This document shows positions 16,349 through 25,553 of a stretch of 64,000 nt of DNA, piece after piece (within the stretch, counting starts at the first letter, position 1; each line of letters opens with the position of its first letter). The stretch is taken from NCBI RefSeq assembly GCF_001543145.1, contig NZ_CP014160.1, positions 372,001-436,000 on the forward strand. Reading direction: 5' to 3'. The notes below the pieces were generated by a model that saw only the letters and a program-made list of their open reading frames with translations, was not told the origin of the DNA and made no database searches. Source of the stretch: Aerococcus sanguinicola. GTDB lineage: Bacteria; Bacillota; Bacilli; Lactobacillales; Aerococcaceae. The translations under genes and the position numbers were made by a program.

Positions 16349-18808
16349 ATGAAGAAAACACATTTACTTTTGGCGTCGAACCTCGCTTTGGCCGCCTTCC
16401 TCTATAGCCCTGAAGCTGTAGCGGCGGACGAAGTGACAACTGATGCGCCAAGCGAAGAAAATATCCCAGCGCCTGCTGAAGAAGTTGCACCAGCTGGCCA
16501 AAACCAAGAAGTTGAAGCGCCAAGCAGCCCAGCCGCTGAAACGGAAGCTGCGGAAACCCCTGCCCCTGAAAAGAAAGAAGTCCAAGCTGGCTACTATGCA
16601 GGGACTGACCTCGACAAGCAGCCTGAAATTGTGATTGGCAAGCAAGAAAAGAAGACCAGCCAGCCTCAACTGGATACCCGAAACCAGACCGGTGAAAAGT
16701 ACACCAGCCAACTCCAAGCGACCGATGAATGGATGACCCTCCAATCCGGCAAGCACACCTTGGACAGCCGCCCTTACGGCACCGCTGGCTACGAAACCAT
16801 CCGCGCCAACTTGAAGGACCGCCAAGGTGACTTGGTCAAGGTTTCTTACTATATTTCCACCGAACGCGCTGACTGGGCCTACATCAACTTCCAAGATAGC
16901 CTAGCTGGTTGGGTGGACCGCAAAGCCTTAAGCAAGAAGCTGCCTTTTGACCGCTATACCTCTGACGTGGAAAGCTTAAACTACTATGGCCGTCTGGTGG
17001 GCAACCACACCATCGACTCCAAGCCATGGGGAACCAAGGACTACCAAAACTTAGTCAGCCGCAATGCCTACAAGAACTTAGTCGGCACCAACGTTAAGGT
17101 GAGCCAAGGGGTATCTACCGAACGCGCCAACTGGGTCTACATCGACAGCCTCGACGGCAAGCTCTCTGGCTGGATCGACACCAAGGGCGTACAAAAGGTT
17201 GGCGACGCTTATACTAGCCCAGTGAAGAAGGTCAACTACACCGCCCACCTCAAAGACGGCGACAACACCTTAGATACCAAGCCTTGGGGGATTCCAGGTT
17301 ACCAAACCCTCCGCTCACGGTCACAAATGAAGACCCGCCGCGGCCAAACGGTCCAAGTGTCTGAAGAAGTGTCCACTACTCGGGCGAACTGGGCTTATGT
17401 GACCTTCCAAGACGGCCTAGCTGGTTGGATCGACCGCGCCGGCCTCAAGCCAGGTGCTGGTCCTAAGCGTGCCAATGGGATCGATGACTACACCTCTGCC
17501 CACAAGGATGTGAAGTATGTGGCGACCATCGTTGACGGCAACCACACCTTAGACACCCTTCCTTGGGGGATTCCAGGCTACTCCACCATCGCTAGCCGGG
17601 CCGACATGAAGCGTCACCAAGGCGAACGGGTCCAAGTCAACCAAGAAGTCTCTACCAACCGGGCCAACTGGGCGCACATCACCCTGGCTAACGGGACCAG
17701 CGGCTGGTTCGACATCAAGGGCCTGACCCGCGGCAAGGTAGACTCCTACACCAGCCCTCAAAAATCGGTCAACTATACCGCCACTATTTCTAACGGCAAC
17801 CATACCCTAGATACCCTACCTTGGGGCATTCCTGGCTACAAGACCATCGCCAGTCGTTCTGACATGAAGAAACACACCGGCGACCAAGTCAAGGTAAGTA
17901 GCGAAGTCTCCACCAACCGGGCCGACTGGGCTTACATTACCCTTTCTGACGGGACCAGCGGCTGGTTCGACCGCGCCGGCTTAACCAAGGGCCAAGTCGA
18001 CGTTTACACCTCAAATGCGAAAAACGTCAACTACTCAGCCCGCCTGACCCACGGCAACCACACCCTAGACTCCAAACCATGGGGGATCCCAGGCTTTGAA
18101 ACCATCAAGTCACGGGGCCAAATGAAGGCTTACACCGGCCAAAATGTCCAGGTCAACCAAGAAGTTTCCACTAACCGGGCGGACTGGGTTAACATCACCC
18201 TAGCAGACGGCACGCGCGGCTGGATCGACGCCAAAGCCATTGCGCCAGAACGCGTCCTCAACCACGTGCCTTATGTCAGCCAATACAAACCCGTCTTCGC
18301 ACCATGGGGCTGTGCCGGCGCTGCCTCTGCCATGCTTTTAGGCGCTAAGGACGTCGACTTCAACCTCGACACCCTCATCCGCAACACCCCAATGTACCCA
18401 AGCGATCCAAACGGCCAAAAAGGCGACGTCTTCACCGGCCAAGGCTTCGGCTGGGTCATCAATCCTAAAGGCCTGACCAACTACCTGAAGACCTACTACT
18501 CCGGTGTCAAAAACATCACGGGCGCTAGCACCCAAGAAATCATCGACACCGTCCTCGGCGGCAACCCTGTCCTCTACTACGGCTACTCCTCTTACCAAAA
18601 ACCAGGCGACTATGTTCGTAACCACTGCAAGGTCATCACCGGTTACAAGAACAACGCCTTCCGCGTCTACGACCCACTCTACTCCAACGCCAACAAGGGC
18701 GCGATGACCGGTGGTAAGAACCCAGCCTACGACCTCGGGGCAAAACACTGGCTACCAATCAGCAAGTTCAACCTTGAATATAACGGACAAGCGATTACGA
18801 TCTTGTAA
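16349..18808 (+). CDS. Secreted GW-repeat protein with C-terminal C39-like peptidase domain
   Basis: The 819-residue protein has a signal peptide (MKKTHLLLASNLALAAFLYS, cleaved near AVAADE), a Pro/Ala/Glu-rich linker to about residue 110, six GW/SH3-like repeats of about 85 residues each starting with YTS and ending in GW-[IVF]-D, and a C-terminal domain with WGCAGAASAM (candidate catalytic Cys near 653), HCKVITGY (candidate His near 758) and VYDPLY, as in the Peptidase_C39_2 family. GW modules bind lipoteichoic acid, so the protein is probably held on the wall without an LPXTG motif. What it cleaves is unknown; a wall peptide or bacteriocin-like substrate is possible. AAAGGAGAG precedes the ATG. 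Two structured elements and a terminator follow the stop codon. Confidence 0.88.
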   Translation: MKKTHLLLASNLALAAFLYSPEAVAADEVTTDAPSEENIPAPAEEVAPAGQNQEVEAPSSPAAETEAAETPAPEKKEVQAGYYAGTDLDKQPEIVIGKQEKKTSQPQLDTRNQTGEKYTSQLQATDEWMTLQSGKHTLDSRPYGTAGYETIRANLKDRQGDLVKVSYYISTERADWAYINFQDSLAGWVDRKALSKKLPFDRYTSDVESLNYYGRLVGNHTIDSKPWGTKDYQNLVSRNAYKNLVGTNVKVSQGVSTERANWVYIDSLDGKLSGWIDTKGVQKVGDAYTSPVKKVNYTAHLKDGDNTLDTKPWGIPGYQTLRSRSQMKTRRGQTVQVSEEVSTTRANWAYVTFQDGLAGWIDRAGLKPGAGPKRANGIDDYTSAHKDVKYVATIVDGNHTLDTLPWGIPGYSTIASRADMKRHQGERVQVNQEVSTNRANWAHITLANGTSGWFDIKGLTRGKVDSYTSPQKSVNYTATISNGNHTLDTLPWGIPGYKTIASRSDMKKHTGDQVKVSSEVSTNRADWAYITLSDGTSGWFDRAGLTKGQVDVYTSNAKNVNYSARLTHGNHTLDSKPWGIPGFETIKSRGQMKAYTGQNVQVNQEVSTNRADWVNITLADGTRGWIDAKAIAPERVLNHVPYVSQYKPVFAPWGCAGAASAMLLGAKDVDFNLDTLIRNTPMYPSDPNGQKGDVFTGQGFGWVINPKGLTNYLKTYYSGVKNITGASTQEIIDTVLGGNPVLYYGYSSYQKPGDYVRNHCKVITGYKNNAFRVYDPLYSNANKGAMTGGKNPAYDLGAKHWLPISKFNLEYNGQAITIL

Positions 18809-18926
18809 GGGTGTGAGCAAAGGCGATTAGAAAGGGATGACTGGAGGCAAAGAGGATAAGAGCGGCTTTAGCCGGTCGTTCCACTTTGCAGAAGTCACTC
18901 CCTTTCTGCCTTTGCGAACCCGACTA
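18809..18926 (+). repeat. 3'-gene structured element, variant stems
   Basis: Starts at the base after the stop codon with GGGTGTGAG and ends with CGAACCCGACTA like the other copies, but the stems are different: GCAAAGGC with GCCTTTGC, and AGAAAGGG...GACT with AGTC...CCCTTTCT. An inner GGCTTTAGCC hairpin is also present. Confidence 0.85.
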
Positions 18927-18930
18927 GGAA

Positions 18931-19046
18931 GGGTGAGAGGGAGCGCGGTTAGAAGTGGACCTCTGGAGCAAAAGACCGAAGAAGTCTGAAAGACTTCGCA
19001 GGGATTTTGTGAAGAGGAGCCACTTCTGCGCGACCGAACCCGACTA
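18931..19046 (+). repeat. 3'-gene structured element, common stems
   Basis: Second element in tandem, GGGTGAGAGGGAGCGCGG to CGAACCCGACTA, with AGAAGTGG/CCACTTCT and an inner GAAGTCT/AGACTTC hairpin. Nearly identical to the copy after uvrB. Confidence 0.88.
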
Positions 19047-19084
19047 GAATATGTAACAAAAGTTTTCAACTTTTGTTATCCTCT

Positions 19085-19115
19085 ATCCTCCAGCCTCGTG
19101 CTGGAGGATTTTTTT
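19085..19115 (+). terminator. Intrinsic terminator after the GW-repeat gene
   Basis: ATCCTCCAGC, 5-base loop, GCTGGAGGAT, then seven T. Confidence 0.9.
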
Positions 19116-19144
19116 AAGATCAATGCTGTGCTGAGGCATCCGTT

Positions 19145-19584
19145 CCTGCCTCTTCGACAGCGATTTGGCAGTTTTTTCGCGAGTTACTGCCTATTCTATT
19201 GAGAACTGGCAGCTTCTCAGCATCTTACTGCCTCTTCTCTTAAGAACTGGCAGTTTCTTGGCACCTTACTGCCTCTCCTCTTGAGAACTGGCAGTTTCTC
19301 CGCAAGTTACTGCCTTTTCTCTTAAGAACTGGCAGTTTCTCCGCAAATTACTGCCTTTTCTCTTAAGAACTGGCAGTTTCTCGACATATTACTGCATTTT
19401 CTTCCGCGATATTGCAGTTTCTCGACGCGTTACTGCATCTTCTTCCGTGATAATGCAGTTTCTCAGCGCGTTACTGCATCTTCTCCCGTGATATTGCAGT
19501 TTCTCGACGCGTTACTGCATCTTCACTCGCGATATTGCAGTTTCTCGACGCGTTACTGCAACTGCGCTCATGATATTGCAGTTT
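19145..19584. repeat. 41-bp hairpin array (ACTGC family), 11 units
   Basis: TTACTG at 19184, 19225, 19266, 19307, 19348, 19389, 19430, 19471, 19512 and 19553, all exactly 41 bp apart, plus a partial first unit. Early units pair ACTGCC with GGCAGT; the later ones pair ACTGCA with TGCAGT. The switch occurs on both arms at the same unit. Lies between convergent genes. Confidence 0.95.
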
Positions 19585-19689
19585 CTCAAGCCTGTAGCTC
19601 TGGAAATTTACTAGGTTTATGACAATTTTATAGACAAAACAGCATATTTTGTTCATATTACATTAAAATATCCATCATTAAAAAACATA

Positions 19690-19733
19690 AAAAAGCAGCT
19701 AGTCCCTTCTCTCAGGTCACTAGCTGCTTTATT
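19690..19733 (-). terminator. Terminator of the small membrane protein gene
   Basis: AAAGCAGCTAGT pairs with ACTAGCTGCTTT around an 18-base loop; the minus strand then runs into T residues. Confidence 0.8.
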
Positions 19734-19744
19734 TGTGTTGCTGG

Positions 19745-19927
19745 TTATTTGATTACATTTATTAAAATTAAAGCAATCCCCAGCCATATTATATTTCCAT
19801 AATCAATACGATCCCCAAAATAAAGATCCATTAATATATTTGCAATGATTAAAATGACAAAAAGAAAATTTAAGCAGGTAAGAATTTTTGAGCTAATGTC
19901 TATATTCTTATTAGATTTCAAAATCAA
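19745..19927 (-). CDS. Small two-span membrane protein, unknown function
   Basis: A 60-residue AT-rich reading frame with two hydrophobic segments (about residues 14-34 and 42-59) separated by a short acidic loop containing GDRIDYG. It starts at TTG 19927 or, better spaced from the strong AGGGAGGGG ribosome site, at TTG 19921. A terminator lies 12 bases past the stop. Composition is much more AT-rich than the neighbours, which suggests recent acquisition. I do not recognise a family. The signals on both ends make a real gene more likely than chance. Confidence 0.5.
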   Translation of the reverse strand: MILKSNKNIDISSKILTCLNFLFVILIIANILMDLYFGDRIDYGNIIWLGIALILINVIK

Positions 19928-19991
19928 TTACCCCTCCCTTTTTCAGTTTAATCCATAATGCAAACAATGAAATCCTATTGCTTCTCCAAAT

Positions 19992-20017
19992 CATGAGCAG
20001 GAGTGAAGCGCATGCTC
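19992..20017 (+). repeat. Minimal remnant of the 175-bp element
   Basis: TGAGCAGGAGTG joined directly to the right end GCGCATGCTCA, so only the two termini remain. It sits just 3' of pnp. Confidence 0.65.
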
Positions 20018-20044
20018 AACCATGTGATTGGGTACAATCCCTGT

Positions 20045-22168
20045 CTACTCCGCCTCAGGATCTGTCAGCGCCTTTAGGGAAAGATTGATCCGGCCGCGGT
20101 CGTCGATTTCGATCACCTTCACGCGGACCACATCGCCAATATTTACCACATCTTCTACCTTGTTGGTCCGTTTGTGCTGGAGTTCGGAAATGTGGATCAT
20201 GCCGTTTTGGCCAGGTGCTAGGTCAACGAAGGCGCCGAATTTTTCAATCCGGAAGACCTTGCCTTCGTAGATTTGGCCGACTTCGATCTTCAGAGTCAGC
20301 TGCTCGATGATTTCGATGGCGCGGTCGATCATGGCTTGGTCATCGGAATAGATGGTCACCAGGCCGTCGTCCGCGATGTCAATCTTGGTGCCGGTTTCGT
20401 CGATGATCCCATTGATGGTGTCGCCGCCCTTACCGATTACGACCTTGATTTGGTCTTCGTCGATGCGGATCTTGCCGATCTTAGGCGCATACTTGCTCAG
20501 TTCGGCGCGTGGTTCGGCAATCGTAGAAGTGATTTGGTCGAGGATCTGCATCCGCGCTTGTTTGGCTTGGGCCAGGGATTCGCGCAGGATTTCCTCAGTA
20601 ATTCCCTTGATCTTGATATCCATCTGCAGGGCGGTAATCCCCTCAGCTGTCCCTGCCACCTTGAAGTCCATGTCGCCCAGGTGGTCTTCCAGGCCTTGGA
20701 TGTCAGTCAAAATGGTGTACTTGCTTTCATCGGCTTCGTTCATCACCAGACCCATAGCAATCCCGGCAACTGGCGCCTTGATTGGCACACCGGCATCCAT
20801 CATAGCTAAAGTCGAGGCACAAATGGAAGCTTGGGAAGACGAGCCGTTAGATTCCAGCACTTCCGCCACCAAGCGGATGGTGTATGGGAAGTCTTCTTCA
20901 TCTGGGATCACTTGGCTCAAGGCACGGTGACCCAAAGCCCCGTGGCCGATTTCACGCCGGCCTGGTGAGCCGTAGCGGCCGTTTGATCCAACAGAGAATT
21001 GGGGGAAGTTGTAGTGGTGGATAAAGCGTTGGTCGTAGTCAGGCCCTAAGCCGTCGATGTGTTGGGCTTCAGACAAAGGCGCCAGGGTACAAGCCGACAG
21101 CACTTGGGTTTGGCCCCGGGTAAAGAGACCGGACCCGTGCGCGCGTGGCAGGAGGCCTACCTCAGAAGACAGAGGACGGATCTCGTCGATTTGACGGCCA
21201 TCGGGACGGACCTTGTCATCCGTAATCAGACGGCGGACTTCATTGTACTCCAGCTTGTCAGCCAGGTCAGCCACTTGTTGGTGGAGGCGGATGAAGTCTT
21301 CATCATCGAGGAAGCGCGCATCATAAACAGACAGGATTTCATCCTTAACCGCTTGGATATTTTCCTCCCGTTCCAACTTGTCGAAGGTTTGGATGGCTTC
21401 AACCATGCGTTGGTGGTAATTGGTCACGATCTCCGCTTCCAGCTCAGGATCCAATTCATCCGCTACATAGTCGACCTTTTCTTGGCCAATTTCGTCGATG
21501 ATTTGTTTTTGGAAGTAAGTCATTTCCTTGATATTGGCGTGGCCGAACATGAGGGCTGCCAACATCTCGTCCTCGCTCAGTTCGGACGCAGAAGATTCCA
21601 CCATGTTGATGGCCTTAGAAGTCCCCGCAACCGTCAATTCCAGGTCGGACTGGGCTTCTTGGTCAGCGGTTGGGTTGATCATCAAGTCGCCATTCACCCG
21701 GCCCACATTCACCCCTGCAATCGGCCCTTCAAAAGGAATGCTGGAGATGCCGAGCGCCAGAGAAGACCCGAACATAGCCGCCATCTCAGGGCTGCAGTCA
21801 GGATCCACCGACATCACGGTATTGATCACTTGGACATCATTCTTGTAACCTTCAGGGAAAAGCGGACGGATGGGCCGGTCAATCAAACGCGCCGTCAACG
21901 TCGCATGCTCACTTGGACGTCCTTCCCGCTTAATATAACCGCCCGGAATCTTACCCGCAGCGTACATCTTCTCTTCATAAAGCACTTGGAGAGGGAAGAA
22001 ATCCTGCCCTTCCTTAGGCTCCTTAGCCCCAACCACAGCCGTCAAAACAACCGTCTCCCCGTAACGCACGAGGACCGCCGCAGAGGCCTGCTTAGCCAAC
22101 TGACCAATCTCAACCTGGAGCGGACGCCCCGCCCAGTTCATTTTATAGACTTTCTTTTCTTCTGACAT
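20045..22168 (-). CDS. pnp: Polyribonucleotide nucleotidyltransferase (PNPase)
   Basis: Phosphorolytic 3'-5' exoribonuclease of the RNA degradosome. The 707-residue protein has two RNase PH-like domains (with [14 protein letters not shown] in the first and [18 protein letters not shown] in the second), the linking helical domain, a KH domain ([20 protein letters not shown], about 548-600) and an S1 domain ([20 protein letters not shown], about 618-690). The longer open frame to 22186 is rejected because AAAGGAG lies 6 bases before ATG 22168. In many Firmicutes pnp follows rpsO, and here too rpsO is upstream on the same strand, but 1.2 kb of repeats separates them. Confidence 0.97.
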   Translation of the reverse strand: MSEEKKVYKMNWAGRPLQVEIGQLAKQASAAVLVRYGETVVLTAVVGAKEPKEGQDFFPLQVLYEEKMYAAGKIPGGYIKREGRPSEHATLTARLIDRPIRPLFPEGYKNDVQVINTVMSVDPDCSPEMAAMFGSSLALGISSIPFEGPIAGVNVGRVNGDLMINPTADQEAQSDLELTVAGTSKAINMVESSASELSEDEMLAALMFGHANIKEMTYFQKQIIDEIGQEKVDYVADELDPELEAEIVTNYHQRMVEAIQTFDKLEREENIQAVKDEILSVYDARFLDDEDFIRLHQQVADLADKLEYNEVRRLITDDKVRPDGRQIDEIRPLSSEVGLLPRAHGSGLFTRGQTQVLSACTLAPLSEAQHIDGLGPDYDQRFIHHYNFPQFSVGSNGRYGSPGRREIGHGALGHRALSQVIPDEEDFPYTIRLVAEVLESNGSSSQASICASTLAMMDAGVPIKAPVAGIAMGLVMNEADESKYTILTDIQGLEDHLGDMDFKVAGTAEGITALQMDIKIKGITEEILRESLAQAKQARMQILDQITSTIAEPRAELSKYAPKIGKIRIDEDQIKVVIGKGGDTINGIIDETGTKIDIADDGLVTIYSDDQAMIDRAIEIIEQLTLKIEVGQIYEGKVFRIEKFGAFVDLAPGQNGMIHISELQHKRTNKVEDVVNIGDVVRVKVIEIDDRGRINLSLKALTDPEAE

Positions 22169-22446
22169 GTCATGCTCCTTTATCATATCTTTGCATGGCG
22201 TCGTAAGCTACTAAACAAAGAACTAAAGCCAGATCCAAGGCCAGGCCCCACTTCTTTGGTTAGTAGGAATTACAGACGCCGCTTACCATTACAAACAACA
22301 ATCATCCCATAAAAATTAACTTACACTAGTATCCATAGGCAGAAAAGTAGATCCTGCGTAGACACTAACAAATTCAACATAAAAATCAGCTTGAATTCAC
22401 CCGTGAGCAGAGCCCGTAGCCATCTCAGAGGTGAGAGAGATAGCGC

Positions 22447-22606
22447 CTATTTGCCTTTGACTGACCTGAGTGCAGATAGCAGGTCGCCAGTTTGCACTCG
22501 AGCGCTCTGAGCGCAAATAGCAGCTCACCAGTTTGCATTCGAGTGACCTGAATGCGGATAGCAAGTCATCAATTTGCATTCGAACGCTCTGAGTGCAGAT
22601 AGCAAG
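22447..22606. repeat. 41-bp hairpin array (CTATTTGC family, reverse orientation), 4 units
   Basis: GCAGATAG/GCAAATAG words at 22472, 22513, 22554 and 22595, 41 bp apart, paired with TTTGCA-type words upstream. Same stem family as 11744-11900 and 29051-29249 but on the other strand. Confidence 0.9.
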
Positions 22607-22673
22607 TCGCCAGCACAATCCCCGCACAACCACTAACAAAGCACCAAGCAAAAAGCAGCTTGGAAGCCAGTCA

Positions 22674-22846
22674 TGAGCAGGAGTGGAGCTTGAAAGGGAT
22701 CGTTAGCCGTGAACAAGCAAGCGAAGCGAATTACGTATCGTAGGCGCAGCCGTACGAGACGTTTGAGTCTCGCTAGGTGAGGGACCTTGGCCCGAACCGA
22801 TGCCACGGCTCTTTAACGATCACTTTCAAGACGGAACGTATGCTCA
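22674..22846 (+). repeat. 175-bp inverted-repeat element, copy 3
   Basis: Full copy in the pnp-rpsO spacer. Arms carry GATCGTTAGCCGTG and, inverted, GATCGTTAAAGAGCCGTGG: both differ from copy 2 in the same places. Confidence 0.9.
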
Positions 22847-22911
22847 TCAGCACAGTCCCCCACACAACCACTATCAAAGCACCAAACAAAAAGCAGCTTG
22901 GAATCTACTCA

Positions 22912-23085
22912 TGAGCAGGAGTGGAGCTTGAGTTTGATCGTTAGCCATGAAAAAGAAAGCGATGTGAATTAGGGATCGTAGGCGCTAGCCGTACTAGCCC
23001 TTTGAAGCTCGCTAGGTGAGAGACCTTGGCTCTCACCGGTTCCATGGCTCTTTAACGAGCAAACTCAAGACGGAACGCATGCTCA
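22912..23085 (+). repeat. 175-bp inverted-repeat element, copy 4
   Basis: Full copy, arms with TTTGATCGTTAGCCATG against an inverted TTTGCTCGTTAAAGAGCCATG; one arm-arm mismatch. Confidence 0.88.
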
Positions 23086-23148
23086 CAGCACAATCCCCGC
23101 ACAACCACTAACAAAGCACCAAGCAAAAAGCAGCTTGGAAGCCAGTCA

Positions 23149-23322
23149 TGAGCAGAAGTGCAGCGTTGAAGTTGGGCCTTAGCCATGAAAAGCAAGCAAT
23201 GTGAATTAGGGATCGTAGGCGGAGCCGTACGAGCCCTTTGAAGCTTGCTAGGCGAGAGACCGAGGCTCGAGCCGGTGCCATGGCTTTTCAAGGCCCAAAT
23301 TCAACAGCGGAACGTATGCTCA
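23149..23322 (+). repeat. 175-bp inverted-repeat element, copy 5
   Basis: Full copy, arms with TTGGGCCTTAGCCATG and inverted TTTGGGCCTTGAAAAGCCATG. Confidence 0.9.
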
Positions 23323-23365
23323 CAGCACAGCTCCCAAAAAATCCAAGCTCATTTTTCTTAATAAA

Positions 23366-23397
23366 AAGGCGAGATCCAATTGCTCGAATCTCGCTTT
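23366..23397 (-). terminator. Terminator of rpsO
   Basis: GGCGAGAT and ATCTCGC arms around a short loop; T-rich tails in both directions. Located 12 bases past the rpsO stop on the minus strand. Confidence 0.85.
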
Positions 23398-23409
23398 TTT
23401 GACATCGAA

Positions 23410-23679
23410 TTAGCGACGTAAACCTAAGCTTTGGATCAAGTTACGGTAACGAGTAACATCCTTGTTACGTAAATAAGCTAATAAGTTACGACGGTGACCA
23501 ATCTTCTTCATTAAGCCACGGTATGAGTGGTGGTCTTTCTTATGCGTTTGGGCATGGGCGTTCAGCGCATTGATTTCTGCGGTAAGTACAGCGATTTGTA
23601 CTTCTGGGCTCCCAGTATCCCCTTCATGCGTTGCATATTTTTCGATAATTTGTGTTTTTTCTTCTTTTGAAATTGCCAT
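23410..23679 (-). CDS. rpsO: 30S ribosomal protein S15
   Basis: Primary 16S rRNA-binding protein of the small-subunit platform. The 89-residue product [20 protein letters not shown] has the [11 protein letters not shown] and [20 protein letters not shown] segments of S15; length is exactly the family norm. The longer frame to 23808 is rejected because AGAGGTG lies before ATG 23679 and the extra residues have no S15 similarity. The leader of about 100 bases has short inverted stretches (TGCCGTCATGGCA) that could serve autoregulation, but I cannot show this. Confidence 0.97.
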   Translation of the reverse strand: MAISKEEKTQIIEKYATHEGDTGSPEVQIAVLTAEINALNAHAQTHKKDHHSYRGLMKKIGHRRNLLAYLRNKDVTRYRNLIQSLGLRR

Positions 23680-23834
23680 TTTGACAACACCTCTTTCTAT
23701 ATTTTTGCCTAGAACTGAGTCGATCGTCGGTGACTCGCAAAGACTAAGTACTAGGTCATGCCATGACGGCACTCTCCAAAGTATACGCCCAAAAGGTTCA
23801 GAATGCAAGGGAAAATGCCTAAAAGATTTCTCAC

Positions 23835-24713
23835 TTAGTCTGCCAGGGGCCGGTGCTTGGCCAGGGTTCCCATACCGATCGAGCCCTTGCCGCCATGGGT
23901 CCCCAAAACAGGGGTCAGATAGCCGATCATACAGTCCAGGTCCGGATGCTGGCCGTGGATGGCTGCCTTAAATTCCTCCGCTTCTTCCGGCACTCCCCCG
24001 TGGGCAAAAGCCAGGCGGATGCCTTGGGGATAGGCCGCGATGGCTTCATCCAGGAGTTTCTGGTAGGCTTGGATAACCTTCTTCTTGGTCCGGACTTTGT
24101 CATAGAGGACCACCTCACCGGCCGCATTGAAGTAGGCCACCACGTTGATTCGGAGCAGGCTGCCCAATTTAGCGGTCAGTAAGGAAGCCCGTCCCCCTTT
24201 CACGAAGGTCTTCAGGTCCGGAATCACCACATAGATCCGGGAATTGTCGCCGATCCACTGGAGCTCTTCAGCCAGGCGGTCAGCCGGCCAGCCCGCTTCC
24301 AGCATCTCTAAGCCTTCAATCAGGATGTGCTGCATCTGGAAAGAGGTCCCCTTGGAATCAATGTAATAAGTCTTGAAGTCATCAGCGAATTCCTCCAGCA
24401 CCATCCGCGCCGTCTTCAGGGTGCCGCTGATCTTGCTGGAGAGGAAGATGGCGAAGACCGTATCATAGCCGCCCGCAATAATCTCCTGGGCCCGCTTGTA
24501 GAAGGCCAGGGGTTCCGGTTGGGAGGTCTGGGGCAATTCAGGCGAAGCATCTAAGTAGTCGTAGAAGGCTTGGGCTGCCTCGGGTTCAGCAGTGTCCGCA
24601 AACTCCTTGCCATCCGGAAAGCGCATCGACAAGTCCACTTGAAAGACATTGTCCCGGTTTCTCAACTCATCCGGCAAACTTGCTGTACTATCAATGATAA
24701 ATGCTGCTTTCAT
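23835..24713 (-). CDS. DegV-family fatty-acid-binding protein (FakB type)
   Basis: FakB proteins bind a fatty acid and present it to the kinase FakA, so that exogenous fatty acids enter phospholipid synthesis. The 292-residue protein begins [16 protein letters not shown], has QTSQPEP around residue 60, [15 protein letters not shown] near 92, and the late [11 protein letters not shown] and LAFAHGG segments. All are DegV-family positions; length (about 280-290) fits. It is a single gene between rpsO and the divergent PAP2 gene. Which fatty acid class it prefers cannot be read from sequence. Confidence 0.88.
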   Translation of the reverse strand: MKAAFIIDSTASLPDELRNRDNVFQVDLSMRFPDGKEFADTAEPEAAQAFYDYLDASPELPQTSQPEPLAFYKRAQEIIAGGYDTVFAIFLSSKISGTLKTARMVLEEFADDFKTYYIDSKGTSFQMQHILIEGLEMLEAGWPADRLAEELQWIGDNSRIYVVIPDLKTFVKGGRASLLTAKLGSLLRINVVAYFNAAGEVVLYDKVRTKKKVIQAYQKLLDEAIAAYPQGIRLAFAHGGVPEEAEEFKAAIHGQHPDLDCMIGYLTPVLGTHGGKGSIGMGTLAKHRPLAD

Positions 24714-24853
24714 CCCGTCACTCCATTTCTTATTCTTACTCTACATTGTAACAGAGAACTTTTCCAAAGTCTGTTCTAACCCCTCTTAAAAAAGACTTTA
24801 TTTTTCTTTAAATTAGCGTAAAATAAAGGTATTGCATTATTTGGAGGAAAAAC

Positions 24854-25498
24854 ATGAAAACATCTTACCTGTGGGCCGCTGGACTCGCTGGCCTGCCTTT
24901 TCTAATCATCTTGTGCCTAGTTGCGACGGGAAATCCCGCCCTCTTGGCCATGGACCAGGCGGTGAACACGGCCCTCTACGGCGGCCACTACCCTCTCTTG
25001 GTCCCCATCATCCGTGCCTTCACCTACCTGGGCGACAACTACCTGCAGCTGACCTTCATCGCGCTGTTGGCCCTCTGGCTCCTCTACAAAAAAGAAAAAC
25101 AAGTGGCTCTCTGGCTGGTCCTGTCAAACTTCCTGACCATCTCCGGCATCAACCAGCTGGTCAAATTCCTGATCCAGCGGCCGCGGCCTGACCTCTTCGA
25201 CCACCTGATCCTGGTCGGCGGCTACTCCTTCCCCAGCGGCCACTCCATGGGCTCGGTCGTCTTCTACGGCACTCTGGCCCTGACCCTGGTCTACCTCTGG
25301 CCCAAACACTTCAAACATCCCGCCCTCCTCTACTCTTTGGTGGGCCTCCTCTCCCTAGCTCTGGCCTGGTCGCGCATCTTCCTCGGTGTCCACTACTTCT
25401 CCGACACCCTGGCCGGCCTCTCCCTCGGCCTAACCTGCCTCATCCTCGCCAAAGCCGCCATGGACCGCTGGGTAGATGAGCGACCCCAAGTAGAATAA
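24854..25498 (+). CDS. PAP2-family membrane phosphatase
   Basis: A 214-residue integral membrane protein with about six hydrophobic segments and the three-part acid phosphatase signature: KFLIQRPRPD (motif 1), PSGHSMGSV (motif 2) and SRIFLGVHYFSDTLAG (motif 3). Members remove a phosphate from undecaprenyl diphosphate or phosphatidylglycerol phosphate on the outer face of the membrane; which one is used here is not decided by sequence. GGAGGAAAAAC precedes the ATG. A terminator follows at 25505. Confidence 0.88.
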   Translation: MKTSYLWAAGLAGLPFLIILCLVATGNPALLAMDQAVNTALYGGHYPLLVPIIRAFTYLGDNYLQLTFIALLALWLLYKKEKQVALWLVLSNFLTISGINQLVKFLIQRPRPDLFDHLILVGGYSFPSGHSMGSVVFYGTLALTLVYLWPKHFKHPALLYSLVGLLSLALAWSRIFLGVHYFSDTLAGLSLGLTCLILAKAAMDRWVDERPQVE

Positions 25499-25504
25499 AA
25501 GATG

Positions 25505-25531
25505 AAACCAGGCTCCCGGCCTGGTTTTTCA
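25505..25531 (+). terminator. Terminator of the PAP2 gene
   Basis: AACCAGGC, TCCC loop, GCCTGGTT then T residues. Confidence 0.9.
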
Positions 25532-25553
25532 TTTTGGTTGGGGGTTAGAGGGG

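Larger units (their letters stand above)
22621..23322 (+). repeat. Tandem triplication of a ~240-bp unit (spacer plus 175-bp element)
   Basis: The spacer word CACAACCACTAACAAAGCACC recurs, with small changes, at about 22626, 22863 and 23100, each followed by GCAGCTTGGAA and a 175-bp element. The same spacer, inverted, lies at about 28990-29030 beside another element copy, so it is part of the repeated unit. Confidence 0.85.

Noticed and set aside
19145..19584. CRISPR array
   Set aside because: Regular repeats but with a 41-bp total period, stems spanning most of the unit, no unique 30-bp spacers and no cas genes nearby.
21059..22165. Open frame of 368 codons on the plus strand
   Set aside because: Antisense shadow of pnp.
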